Assembly: GCA_030752795.1 (NCBI GenBank)
Contig: JASMDM010000010.1
Location: forward strand, 62,001 to 126,000
DNA: 64,000 nt
Direction of reading: 5' to 3'
Source: SAR202 cluster bacterium
Lineage (GTDB): Bacteria; Chloroflexota; Dehalococcoidia; Lucifugimonadales; UBA1123
Both the position numbers and the translations under genes were made by a program. Below the pieces are notes generated by a model. The model was not told the origin of the DNA and made no database searches. It worked only from the letters and a program-made list of their open reading frames with translations. This document shows positions 36,737 to 45,159 of the stretch, in pieces (position 1 is the first letter of the stretch; each line of letters starts with the position of its first letter).

Positions 36737-38385
36737 ATGCCAGACCTGCTCGTAGTGTATGAGACCCCCGACGGATCTGATTTTCCCGTACAGTGGGACG
36801 ACCCCGAGGACGCCGACCGAACTTGGAACCATGATCCGATGCACAGCCCACGCTTCATACCGCCCCTGGGTCACGAACTGCACACCGGGCCCCTGATGAC
36901 CGGGTTCGCCAAAGGTTGGTCCGAGGCTGGCATCCCGACCGTCGCGAATTGCAAGCTGTTCAACTACTACTCATTTACCGCCAGGGCTGCGCCTCCCCCG
37001 CCTCCGGATTTCAAACCGCCGTCGCCTGAAACGATTCTCGAGAGGGCTGCTGCCGGCGGTCTCCGACGGAAAGCCGAGATACTCCCAGAGGTCAAGCGTC
37101 GCACCGAGCACTACCGCTCGACGGATTTTGCTTCGCTGACGGGTGCGCAACTCGCCGCTGAACTCAGGGAATTGCAAGATGGCAGCGTCGAACAGGGCCG
37201 TATGCACATGCTGGCAATAATGCCTTGGAATCAGGCGACCAACCTGCTGGTCGATACGTACACTCGGATGACCGGCGGCAGCGAGCTCGATGCGGTGAGG
37301 CAGTCCAGGGCGATGGAAACATGGGCGTCGTAGCAGGTCGTGCGCTGTGGGATCTGAGCAGATTGGCCGATGGCGTCCCGTCGGTTCGTGAACGGCTGCC
37401 TGCGATCGCGGACGAACCGGCGTCGGATGTTTTGGCCGACCTCGAAGGCGAGGCGTCGTCAGAGGCATTCCTCCGGAGCCTGTCCACATACCTGGACGAC
37501 TACGGCTGGCGAATCGACTTGCAGGGGTTCGCGACACCAACCTGGGCGGAAGACCCAACGATTGCGTTGCGACAATTGAAGGCGTACTTGACCCTGGACA
37601 CTTACGACCCGGACGCGGAACTGCGCCGCTTGCAGGACGACCGGTACGCCGCCGAAGCCGAGTTGCGTCAGAAACTATCGACAACGGATTGGACTCGGAT
37701 GTCGGCCATTATCGAGGTCGCGAGGGACGTTTCACCGATATTGGAGGATCACAATTTCTACATCGACCAGCGACTGACGACTCTGCCGCGCCGGATGGTC
37801 CTGGAAGCAGGCCGCAGACTGGTCGGGGCGTCGATCATCGCCGAAGCGGCTGACGTGTTCTTCCTGCACCTGAGCGAGTTGACCGAGTCACTGCAAAGCG
37901 GGCAACGTGACTTCAGAGGCGTGACCGCCGATCGCAGGCAAGAGATGGCACACATTAGGCCGCCGTCGGTCATCGGCACCCTGCCGAAACCGTCTCCGTG
38001 CGGCGCCGGTGACGCCGCACGCCGCCGATTCTCCGGCGACCAGCGGCTGCAGTCCGATCAGCCGAACATGCTCATCGGCAGCGGCGGGTCGGCGGGCGTC
38101 GCGGTCGGCCCGGCGCGGATACTGCTGACCCTAGCCGATGCCGGGCGTCTGAACAAAGGCGATGTTCTGGTCACGGGCACGACAATGCCGCCGTGGACGC
38201 CTCTGTTCGCGGTGGCGAGCTCAATCGTCCTCGAGACTGGCGGCGTCCTGAGCCACGCCGCCGTCACCGCCCGTGAGTATGGCTTGCCGGCGGTGCTGGG
38301 CGTCCGAGACGCCACGCGCGCCCTTCGCGACGGCCAGATGCTCGAGGTTGATGGCACGCAGGGCACCGTGCGCATTCTCTCGTGA
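36737..38385 (+). pseudogene. PEP-utilising-enzyme mobile-domain protein, single frameshift
   Basis: Two frames make one protein of about 550 residues. The N-terminal part (FPVQWDDPEDADRTWNHDPM onwards) runs to about 37300. The rest (GVVAGRALWDLSRLADGVPS onwards) is in the next frame and ends at 38385. A one-base loss at about 37300-37305 (GTGAGGCAGTCCAGG) explains the change. The C-terminus is a PEP-utiliser mobile domain with GGVLSHAAVTAREYGLPAVLG containing the phospho-accepting His. There is no ATP-grasp or PEP-binding TIM barrel, so a partner protein would be needed. It is the longer copy of a tandem pair with 36428-36701. It may be functional if the shift is a sequencing error. Confidence 0.75.
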
Positions 38386-38430
38386 TCGGTGCGGCACGGA
38401 AAGGCTTGAACATAATCAAACGGCTCGACG

Positions 38431-38973
38431 ATGGCTAATCGGGTGCACATATTCGGAGCGTCAGGTTCGGGCACAACCACGCTCGGGACCGAGTTGTCGA
38501 AACGGTTGCGCGTGCCTCACCTGGACTCGGATGCGTACTACTGGAAACAGACCGATCCGCCGTTCGTCGAAAAGAATGAGCCGTCAGTTCGAATTCGCCA
38601 AATCGAGCGCGACATTTCCACCGTCTACAGTTGGATTTTGTCGGGTTCGATATGCAACTGGGGAGACCCGCTCCTGCATCACTTCACTATCGCGGTGTTC
38701 CTTCAACTCGATCCTTCGATTCGAATGAAGCGAATCAAAAACAGAGAGATCGACCGATACAGCGACCGGATTCAGCCGGACGGCGACATGCATCAGAAGC
38801 ACCTCGAGTTCATGTCGTGGGCGGAGAGCTATGACACTGCCAAAGCGCCGATTCGAAGCCTTGACTTGCACGAGAAATGGATGACGACCCTGCCTTGCCC
38901 GATCCTCAGGCAGGACTCTGGCCGAAAAGTGGAAAACTTGGTTGAAGAAGTTTTGATGCTCGTCGCTGACTAG
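38431..38973 (+). CDS. P-loop kinase-like protein (adenylate kinase/AAA_18 type)
   Basis: This 180-residue protein starts with a Walker A loop, HIFGASGSGTTTLGTELSKR, at about residues 6-25, followed by LRVPHLDSDAYYW as in small-molecule kinases related to adenylate or shikimate kinase. RIKNREIDRYSDRI may form the arginine-rich lid. The final region shows no further family signature. The Thr-Thr-Thr after the Gly replaces the usual Lys of GKT, so the classical P-loop lysine is missing; this occurs in some members of this group. The phosphate acceptor is unknown. It begins 45 bp after the PEP-utiliser gene. Confidence 0.75.
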   Translation: MANRVHIFGASGSGTTTLGTELSKRLRVPHLDSDAYYWKQTDPPFVEKNEPSVRIRQIERDISTVYSWILSGSICNWGDPLLHHFTIAVFLQLDPSIRMKRIKNREIDRYSDRIQPDGDMHQKHLEFMSWAESYDTAKAPIRSLDLHEKWMTTLPCPILRQDSGRKVENLVEEVLMLVAD

Positions 38974-39065
38974 CTACATTCGCCCGCATTTCGACGAGAT
39001 TGCGTCGGCGAAATCCATGACGTACGATGACCCCAAATTCGACCTGCGTGGATGTGAGGAACGAG

Positions 39066-39485
39066 ATGATATCGATTACCGGTGAATCGAGAGACCAGTT
39101 GAACAGAGCCTTGGACGACGGGATTCCCTGCTTGGTGGGCACCGCATCCGCGGACGGGCAGCCACAAATCAGCCTCAAAGGCAGCATCCTCGTCTACGAT
39201 GACGAGACGCTGGCGTACTGGGAGCGGGCCAAGCGGTCGGCCCTGGAGAATGTCGGCGTGAATCCGAAAGTTGTGGTCTTCTATCGCAACCCGGGCGAAC
39301 GCGTGAACTTGCGCTTCCAGGGCACGGCGACGATCCACGATTCAGGCCCGATCAAGGACGAGGTCGCTGACAGAGCCGTCGAACGCGAGATGAGCCGTGA
39401 CCCAGAGCGGCACGGCGTCGCGGTGCTGGTCAAAGTCGACCGGATCGTGGAGCTTTCGGGGAATGTGCTTCAAGAGCGGGGCTGA
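39066..39485 (+). CDS. Pyridoxamine 5'-phosphate oxidase-like flavoprotein
   Basis: This 139-residue split-barrel protein matches the general PNPOx-like FMN-binding group: GIPCLVGTASADGQPQISLK near residues 18-37, DDETLAYWERAKRSALENVG, then VVVFYRNPGERVNLRFQGTA. Members use FMN, F420 or haem in varied redox roles, so a specific reaction cannot be assigned. ATG 39066 is set by GTGAGGAACGAG just upstream; an in-frame start at 39027 lacks a site. The neighbours are unrelated in function. Confidence 0.82.
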   Translation: MISITGESRDQLNRALDDGIPCLVGTASADGQPQISLKGSILVYDDETLAYWERAKRSALENVGVNPKVVVFYRNPGERVNLRFQGTATIHDSGPIKDEVADRAVEREMSRDPERHGVAVLVKVDRIVELSGNVLQERG

Positions 39486-39542
39486 GCTCGACGCTCGTAA
39501 ATTCGGAGGCGAACCGTGACTGTTGGGTTCGCGATTCGCCTT

Positions 39543-39571
39543 TTGACCGTCTTTGGGGTGCATGTTAAGAT
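39543..39571 (+). promoter_or_regulatory. Candidate sigma-70-type promoter of yebC-ruvC
   Basis: TTGACC at 39543-39548 and TAAGAT at 39566-39571 are separated by exactly 17 bp, with 5 of 6 and 4 of 6 consensus matches. It lies 111 bp upstream of the yebC start and is the best-looking promoter in the window. Confidence 0.55.
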
Positions 39572-39681
39572 TCAAGCGACGGGTAGCCGTCGCCCAGGCG
39601 TCAATCCGCCGCTGGACAACGCGGCGAATCCGCGCCAACGGTTGATCGTCGACCGAACATCTGCATCACAGGAGCTGCGAT

Positions 39682-40443
39682 ATGTCAGGGCATTCAAAAT
39701 GGTCGACTATCAAGCACGGCAAAGCGATTACCGACGCTCGACGAGGCAAGCTATTTACTAAGCTCACCAAAGAGGTCATTATCGCAACTCGCGAGGGCGG
39801 CGGTGACCCCGATATGAACTTCCGGCTGCGAATGGCCATCCAAAAAGCCAAAGACCAGAACATGCCCAGCGACAACATCGACCGGGCGATCAAGAAAGGA
39901 TCTGGCGACGCGGGCGATGGCGCCCAGATGCTCGAAGTCCTGTACGAAGGGTACGGTCCGGGGGGCGTCGCAATCATGCTGGAAACGCTGACCGACAACC
40001 GCAACCGCACGGTGTCCGACGTCCGTTCGACACTCACCAAAGCGGGGGGCAACCTGGCAGAGGCCGGCGCGGTGGCGTGGCAGTTCGAACAAAAGGGTGT
40101 CATCATGGTTGAGGCGGGCGAAGATCTGGCCGAGGAGTTGGCCCTCATCGCAATCGACGAGGGCGCCGATGATTTCGAAGCGTACGATTCGACACTCGAG
40201 ATATTCTCGGCTCCCGGCACGCTGGAGGCTATCCGAATCACATTGGAACAGAACGAGGCGAAGATAAACTCTTCCGAGATTTCGATGGTCCCCAGCCACA
40301 CGATCGAACTAGACAATCGAGCGGCGATCCAAACCCTCAAACTGCTCGACAAGCTCGAGGATCTGGAAGACGTGCAGAAGGTCTACTCGAACGCGGACTT
40401 CTCCGACGAAGCCATGGACCAGTACAGCACCGAAACCGGGTAG
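39682..40443 (+). CDS. yebC: YebC/PmpR-family protein
   Basis: This 253-residue TACO1/YebC-family protein is full length. It begins with the invariant SGHSKWSTIKHGKAITDARR, then FTKLTKEVIIATREGGGDPD, NMPSDNIDRAIKKGSGD and VLYEGYGPGGVAIMLETLTDN. Members act as transcriptional regulators or as factors relieving ribosome stalling, and commonly neighbour ruvC. GGAG-like sequence (CAGGAGCTGCGAT) precedes the ATG. ruvC follows after 100 bp on the same strand, the usual arrangement. Confidence 0.97.
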   Translation: MSGHSKWSTIKHGKAITDARRGKLFTKLTKEVIIATREGGGDPDMNFRLRMAIQKAKDQNMPSDNIDRAIKKGSGDAGDGAQMLEVLYEGYGPGGVAIMLETLTDNRNRTVSDVRSTLTKAGGNLAEAGAVAWQFEQKGVIMVEAGEDLAEELALIAIDEGADDFEAYDSTLEIFSAPGTLEAIRITLEQNEAKINSSEISMVPSHTIELDNRAAIQTLKLLDKLEDLEDVQKVYSNADFSDEAMDQYSTETG

Positions 40444-40543
40444 GGTTGGGCGACACCCACGTCTCTCAGAGAAGCTTGAATCGACCTTCGAGAATCTGCC
40501 CTCGGACGATGTGCGTTCGCTGTTAGGGCGTCTGGAGCAGCTC

Positions 40544-41038
40544 ATGTTGGTTGTCGGCGTAGATCCCGGTACGTTCAAGATGGGCGTGGGCGCCGTGAGA
40601 TCGGACAGCGGCGATCTGATCCTCGCTCACACAGAACTTTTGAGTCCCAAGCAGTCAGCCACGCTTGAGCAGCGATTAGCTTGGCTCCACTCCAAGCTGG
40701 CCGAGCTGCTTGAGACTCTCCGGCCCGAAGTGGTGGCCATCGAGCAGCCGTTCGTGTCACGCAACGTGAGGGCGGCGATGGCAGTGGGTCAGGCGCAGGC
40801 GGTCGCGATGATAGCCGCGGCCGATCTGTCGATCCCGGTTGCCAGTTATGCCGCTCGCGAGGTGAAGAAAGCCGTCACGGATTACGGGGGCAGCTCCAAA
40901 GAGCAGGTGCAGGAGATGGTCCGTGTGCTGCTCGATTTGCCAGACGCGATCGAGTCTTCGGACCGTGCGGATGCACTGGCGATTGCGATTTGTCACATCA
41001 ACAACTCGCAAGTGTACGATGTCACCATGCGAGAGTGA
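40544..41038 (+). CDS. ruvC: Crossover junction endodeoxyribonuclease RuvC
   Basis: RuvC resolves Holliday junctions. The 164-residue protein begins LVVGVDPGTFKMGVGAVRSD with the first catalytic Asp. The second acid is Glu in VVAIEQPFVSRNVRAAMAVG. The C-terminal acids are in ESSDRADALAIAICH. KKAVTDYGGSSKEQVQEMV is the DNA-contact helix segment. ATG 40544 is set by GGAG nine bases upstream. It normally sits with ruvA and ruvB; here a 515-bp gap with a dispersed repeat separates it from ruvA. Confidence 0.96.
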   Translation: MLVVGVDPGTFKMGVGAVRSDSGDLILAHTELLSPKQSATLEQRLAWLHSKLAELLETLRPEVVAIEQPFVSRNVRAAMAVGQAQAVAMIAAADLSIPVASYAAREVKKAVTDYGGSSKEQVQEMVRVLLDLPDAIESSDRADALAIAICHINNSQVYDVTMRE

Positions 41039-41165
41039 GACTCGCGGCTTCGCAATCACTCCGAAAACGGATGTCAGAAGCCGTCCGACAAGCTCACTTA
41101 TTTAAAAACCGGAAGGCGGTTATCGGCGGAAATTGGCCATGATCTTCCAAATGGATCGCGGTTGG

Positions 41166-41239
41166 TCCCGCCCGCCCGCCCGAAAGTATTCTCTAGGGAC
41201 ACCCCAGACCCCGGCGTAGGCTACGCCCCCTGCACCCCC
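41166..41239 (+). repeat. GC-rich dispersed repeat, copy 3
   Basis: TCCCGCCCGCCCGCCCGAAA, then GTATTCTCTAGGGACACCCC, then AGACCCCGGCGTAGGCTACG followed by CCCCCTGCACCCCC. The end matches the 26.6-kb copy and the middle (GTATTCT, CCCCAGACCCC) matches the 60.7-kb copy. It separates ruvC from ruvA. Confidence 0.7.
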
Positions 41240-41444
41240 GATAAATGGGTGCATCGGATCAGAACTTACGATTCCAAAGAGGTTCCTTCACTGGAATACA
41301 CTTGCCGGGAGGGGACGTATCCCAATTCCACGATCTGTCCGAGTGGACCGGTGAGTGTGAGGCGCTTTGCGCTTCGAGGCAGTCAATCGGATTCAACGTG
41401 TGTCCGAAAAGTTCGCAAACTCTCCGGGCGAACGGGGTCGAATT

Positions 41445-41475
41445 AGGCGGCTCGAAGGGAACTTTCGAGCCGCCT
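41445..41475. repeat. Perfect 12-bp inverted repeat upstream of ruvA
   Basis: AGGCGGCTCGAA (41445-41456) and TTCGAGCCGCCT (41464-41475) flank a 7-nt loop. There is no T tract on either strand, so it is not a standard intrinsic terminator. It could end the ruvC transcript with Rho, or mark a regulator site 79 bp before ruvA. Confidence 0.5.
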
Positions 41476-41553
41476 CTGGAAGGTCACGGAACATTTAGCG
41501 GCAAGATCCCGGATCATGGTTCGTAGATTTATCGGGATGATGAATGGCGGAAA

Positions 41554-42141
41554 ATGGTATCGACTTTGATCTCATCTGTATCCGGAGTCGTTGAGGCCGT
41601 CGGACCCGATTGGGTTGACGTGGCTCTCGGCGGCATCACATTGCGCGTGAGCGTGCCCGGTTCCACTGCCAGCGGCGTCGGCGCCGCAGGGGATGCCGTC
41701 CGTATGCACACCTCCCTTCAGGTCAGGGAGGACAGCCTGACGCTGTACGGCTTCTTGTCGGACGAAGAGCGTCTTACGTTCGACACGTTGCTTGGCATCA
41801 ACGGTGTCGGACCACGCTTGGCGTTGGCGGTGCTCTCGCGGTTCGCACCTTCCGCGTTGGCGGCCGTGGTGGATGCGGCGGACACAGCCGCCCTTTCGAC
41901 GGTGTCAGGCGTCGGCAAACGAACGGCCAGCCGCATCATCCTTGAGCTCAAAGGCAAGCTGGACCTCGACTTTGGCGGCGCCGCGGCCGGGCCGGTGGAC
42001 ATCGACGCGCTCGACGCGCTGGTCGCGTTGGGGTACAGCGACACCGAGGCGCGCCAGGCTCTCGCTGCGTTGCCAGCCGACGGCGCCGCTTCGATGGAGG
42101 ACCGGGTCAGGGACGCGCTCCAGCACCTCGCCGGAGTGTAG
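41554..42141 (+). CDS. ruvA: Holliday junction branch migration protein RuvA
   Basis: RuvA holds Holliday junctions for the RuvB motor. The 195-residue protein has the N-terminal OB domain (SSVSGVVEAVGPDWVDVALG, LQVREDSLTLYGFLSDEER), two helix-hairpin-helix motifs (LLGINGVGPRLALAVLSRF and LSTVSGVGKRTASRIILELK), and the flexible C-terminal domain III (DALDALVALGYSDTEARQAL) that contacts RuvB. It is full length. ruvB does not follow; the next gene is the convergent kelch protein, so ruvB must lie elsewhere. Confidence 0.96.
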   Translation: MVSTLISSVSGVVEAVGPDWVDVALGGITLRVSVPGSTASGVGAAGDAVRMHTSLQVREDSLTLYGFLSDEERLTFDTLLGINGVGPRLALAVLSRFAPSALAAVVDAADTAALSTVSGVGKRTASRIILELKGKLDLDFGGAAAGPVDIDALDALVALGYSDTEARQALAALPADGAASMEDRVRDALQHLAGV

Positions 42142-42188
42142 CGTCCGTCGGGACGCCGGCTTCCAGTTGTCCCAATAACTTTGTGGGC

Positions 42189-43655
42189 CTAATTGTGCCT
42201 GCGTCTAACAGCCCGCGTCGCAAGACCGACAGGCAGGAGCATCAGCGCCAGGTGGGCCGCTTCGACGCCGTGGCCGGACGCGGAGCACGTGCCGCCAGAC
42301 ACTGGAGTCGCGTTCGGAGTTGGCTCGACGATCGTGGGCGGAGCCGTTGGCTCGGCCGCCGGCAGCGCCCTTGCGAGCGTGGTCGGTGCAGGCGCCGGTG
42401 TGGGAGTGGCCGTCGCGGTCGCGGCCGGCGTTGGCGCCGGCGTCGGCGTTGCCGGGACCGGGGTTTCAGTCGGGACAACCGGAACAGGCGTTTTCGTGGG
42501 TGCTTCGACGTCAGGAGTGTACAACTCGGCCGATGCAGTGAACCTCTGTCCTCTGATCAGTCCACCGACAAGCAGCACAGATCCATCGTGCAGGACAGAA
42601 GCGGTGTGCGAGTTCCGCGGCACCGCCATCGACTCACCCAGTGAAAACCGGTTCTTCTCCGGGTTGTAGAGGCCGGCGATTCCGTAGACCCCGCTGCCCG
42701 ATGCTGCGCCGCCAGCGATGAGCACGTGGCCGTCGGTCAGCAGAGTCGCCGAATGCCAGGATCTTGGGAGCATTCCCCTAGGCACGAACTCGAGCTCGCC
42801 CGAAGCGGGGTCGTATAGCTCGGCGTTGTTCAAAGGGGTTTCTGCCGTTCTCGCTTGGGTCTCGGCGCCAACGCCCCCGGCCAGCAGCACGCGACCATCT
42901 GTCAGCAACGCCGCCGTATGGGTGGCTCGCTCTTCGGCCATGTTGCCCTTGTCGGCAAATGTTCCCTGCGCTGGATCGTAAACGGTGAGGATTGAGAGAG
43001 TGGCGCCGTCGGTGAACCCTCCGGAGAGCAGAACGGCGCCGTCCGGCAAAAGCGTCGCCCTGTGATGGCTGCGAGCTTTCGACAGTGAACCGGTCTCGAT
43101 GAAAACACTGGTCGCCGGGTCGAAAAGCTCCGCGCTGTCCAGGAATTTGAATCTATTGCTGAACCCGCCCGCGATCAAGACCGTGCCATCTGGCAACAAC
43201 GTGGAAGAGTGTTGAGCTCGACCTACGGACATCGGTTCGACGGCCGAAAACTCGCCGGTTGCGGGATCGTAAACCTCGGCGTTGTCGATGAAACGGTCGT
43301 TTTCCGTCTGGCCACCGGTGACCAGGACCCTGCCATCGGCCAGGAGCGTCGACCTGTGACCGAACCGGCCCTCGGCCATGACGCCCGTAGTATCGAACTG
43401 GTCAGTCGTGGGGTCGTAGACTTCCGCCGTGTTCAGCGGGAAGAAACCATCGGCCCCGCCAGTGATCAACACCCTCCCGTCGGCGAGCGTAGTTGCTGCA
43501 TGGTAGGCTCGTTCGTTGGACATGGAATCCGCAAAGGTAAATCCCGCTGGATTCTGTGCCGCGGCTTTCCCACCGACGCCGAACACGCCTGCCAGGACAA
43601 TCGCCACTATCAACAGGCTCACCAGGATACTTGATGACATCCGATTATCGCCCAT
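42189..43655 (-). CDS. Secreted kelch-repeat propeller protein with C-terminal sorting-like tail
   Basis: This 488-residue protein has an N-terminal hydrophobic export segment (SSSILVSLLIVAIVLAGVFG) ending near AQN at about residue 35. About seven kelch-type repeats follow (residues 40-390) of the pattern YDPxTxxF, M-xxRxxHxATxLxDGxVLxxGG, forming a likely beta-propeller. A Pro/Thr/Ala-rich linker of about 70 residues comes next. The tail has a GGTCS cysteine motif, a hydrophobic helix (AAHLALMLLPVGLATRAV) and a final RRRHN. That tripartite tail resembles known C-terminal surface-sorting signals with a cysteine. Function is probably cell-surface binding. It converges on ruvA with a 47-bp gap and diverges from the agmatinase-like gene. 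Confidence 0.85.
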   Translation of the reverse strand: MGDNRMSSSILVSLLIVAIVLAGVFGVGGKAAAQNPAGFTFADSMSNERAYHAATTLADGRVLITGGADGFFPLNTAEVYDPTTDQFDTTGVMAEGRFGHRSTLLADGRVLVTGGQTENDRFIDNAEVYDPATGEFSAVEPMSVGRAQHSSTLLPDGTVLIAGGFSNRFKFLDSAELFDPATSVFIETGSLSKARSHHRATLLPDGAVLLSGGFTDGATLSILTVYDPAQGTFADKGNMAEERATHTAALLTDGRVLLAGGVGAETQARTAETPLNNAELYDPASGELEFVPRGMLPRSWHSATLLTDGHVLIAGGAASGSGVYGIAGLYNPEKNRFSLGESMAVPRNSHTASVLHDGSVLLVGGLIRGQRFTASAELYTPDVEAPTKTPVPVVPTETPVPATPTPAPTPAATATATPTPAPAPTTLARALPAAEPTAPPTIVEPTPNATPVSGGTCSASGHGVEAAHLALMLLPVGLATRAVRRRHN

Positions 43656-43931
43656 AGCCTGCGGCGCATAATCTCATTCGATATCTCGAGTCGCTCATGA
43701 CCCGCAGATTCCCCTTTAAGGTCGCTCCATTGTGCGGTTGCTGCATCCTGATCTGATGCCGAAAATCCGACGCCGGTGCCATTATAGAGTTTCTCATTTC
43801 GCAATTGGCAACCTGATCAAACTGCCTTGACCCGGCCAGATATCTCGAGGTTGCTTGACTTGGAAGGCGATTTCGATACGATGAGTCTCAAGCTGCGCAG
43901 GCACGACTACCCCAACGATAGGAACGATGAC

Positions 43932-44915
43932 ATGACCGACTCAGAGGCGGACCAACACTTTCCGGCATACATGGGCTTGCCCACGTTTCTGTTCACGCCG
44001 TACGTCCGGTCACCAGCCGAACTGGCGGAGTCGAAGGCCGACATCGCGATCCTTGGCGCGCCGGTCGACATGGGCGTCGTGAACCGTCCAGGCGCACGAT
44101 TCGGGCCGCGAGCGATCAGGCAGGCGGCGTACTTCGGCAGCCCGTCTTCGGCCCTGTACCACATGGGCCTCGACGTCTATCCCTTGCGAGAGATGAAGGT
44201 GGTGGACTTCGGTGACGCTCTGTGCCCGCCGAGCTCACTGGACCAAAGCCACGACGCGGTGCGCATGAAGGTGACGCAAGCGCTCCAGGCCGGCACACTC
44301 CCGATCGTGCTTGGCGGTGACCACGCGATCACGCTTCCGAGCGCCACCGCCGTTGCCCAGCACTACGGCTACGGTCGTGTCGGCATGGTTCACTTCGACG
44401 CCCACGCAGACACCGGGCCGTCCAGCCACGGCGGCGTCCTGATCGGCCATGGCAACCCGATGCGCCGATTGATTGAAAGCGGAGCGATTCCGGGCAAGAA
44501 CTTCGTGCAAGTCGGGCTGCGAGGCTACTGGCCTCCGGGCGACGTGTTCGACTGGATGCGCGAGCAGGGCATGCGCTGGCACCCGATGTCGGAGATCGAA
44601 GACCGTGGATTCGAGAACGTGCTGGACGACGCGATCAGCGAGGCTCTGGATGGTCCGGAATACGTCTACCTGTCGGTGGACATCGACGTGCTGGACCCAG
44701 CGTACGCCCCAGGCACTGGAACTCCGGAGCCCGGCGGAATCACGTCGTCGGAATTGCTGCAAGCCGTCCGCCGAATCGTCGGCGCCGTTAAACTAGTTGC
44801 GGTCGACGTCGTCGAGGTCTCGCCGCCCTACGACGGCCCCGGCGCGATAACCGCGGAAGCGGCGCACAGGGTCGTGTTGGAGGCGATCAGCGCGCTGGCC
44901 CATAAGCGCGTGTGA
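43932..44915 (+). CDS. Agmatinase/arginase-family ureohydrolase
   Basis: This 327-residue Mn-dependent ureohydrolase has all metal-binding motifs: VLGGDHAITLP, MVHFDAHADTGP (DxHxD), and YLSVDIDVLDPAYAPGTGTP (SxDxDxxDP). AILGAPVDMGVVNRPGARFGPRAIR is the N-terminal family signature. Members hydrolyse agmatine, guanidino-acids or related guanidines to urea; this sequence style (PEPGGITSSELL) fits agmatinase/guanidinobutyrase rather than arginase. ATG 43932 follows AGGAACG, and the preceding in-frame residues look unrelated. It appears monocistronic. Confidence 0.9.
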   Translation: MTDSEADQHFPAYMGLPTFLFTPYVRSPAELAESKADIAILGAPVDMGVVNRPGARFGPRAIRQAAYFGSPSSALYHMGLDVYPLREMKVVDFGDALCPPSSLDQSHDAVRMKVTQALQAGTLPIVLGGDHAITLPSATAVAQHYGYGRVGMVHFDAHADTGPSSHGGVLIGHGNPMRRLIESGAIPGKNFVQVGLRGYWPPGDVFDWMREQGMRWHPMSEIEDRGFENVLDDAISEALDGPEYVYLSVDIDVLDPAYAPGTGTPEPGGITSSELLQAVRRIVGAVKLVAVDVVEVSPPYDGPGAITAEAAHRVVLEAISALAHKRV

Positions 44916-45059
44916 GACGGATATCCGCGCAGGATTCACCACGGGTCGTACCTGTTTGCAACCCAGGGTTCAGGGTCGCTTCCAGTGACGCTCGCGGATG
45001 AGCTGCCTAGCAGTGGTTCAGGCGTGCTTCGAGTCGCACGACAGGGGAAAACTGCCCCA

Positions 45060-45088
45060 TTCTCAACAGGCTCACAATGGGGTACAAT
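45060..45088 (+). promoter_or_regulatory. Candidate promoter of the FAD oxidoreductase cluster
   Basis: TTCTCA at 45060-45065 and TACAAT at 45083-45088 are 17 bp apart (4 of 6 and 5 of 6 consensus matches). The GTG start of the first gene lies 71 bp downstream behind an AGGAGG-type site. Confidence 0.45.
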
Positions 45089-45159
45089 GCGGGCTATCCC
45101 AGCCAAACAAGGCTATTTTTCAGTAATCGCAAGACAGGAATACGACAGGAGGACTACCA

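Noticed and set aside
35352-36851. 499-codon open frame antisense to EndoQ
   Set aside because: The EndoQ frame on the plus strand has unmistakable motifs; the antisense frame is Arg/His-rich and has none.
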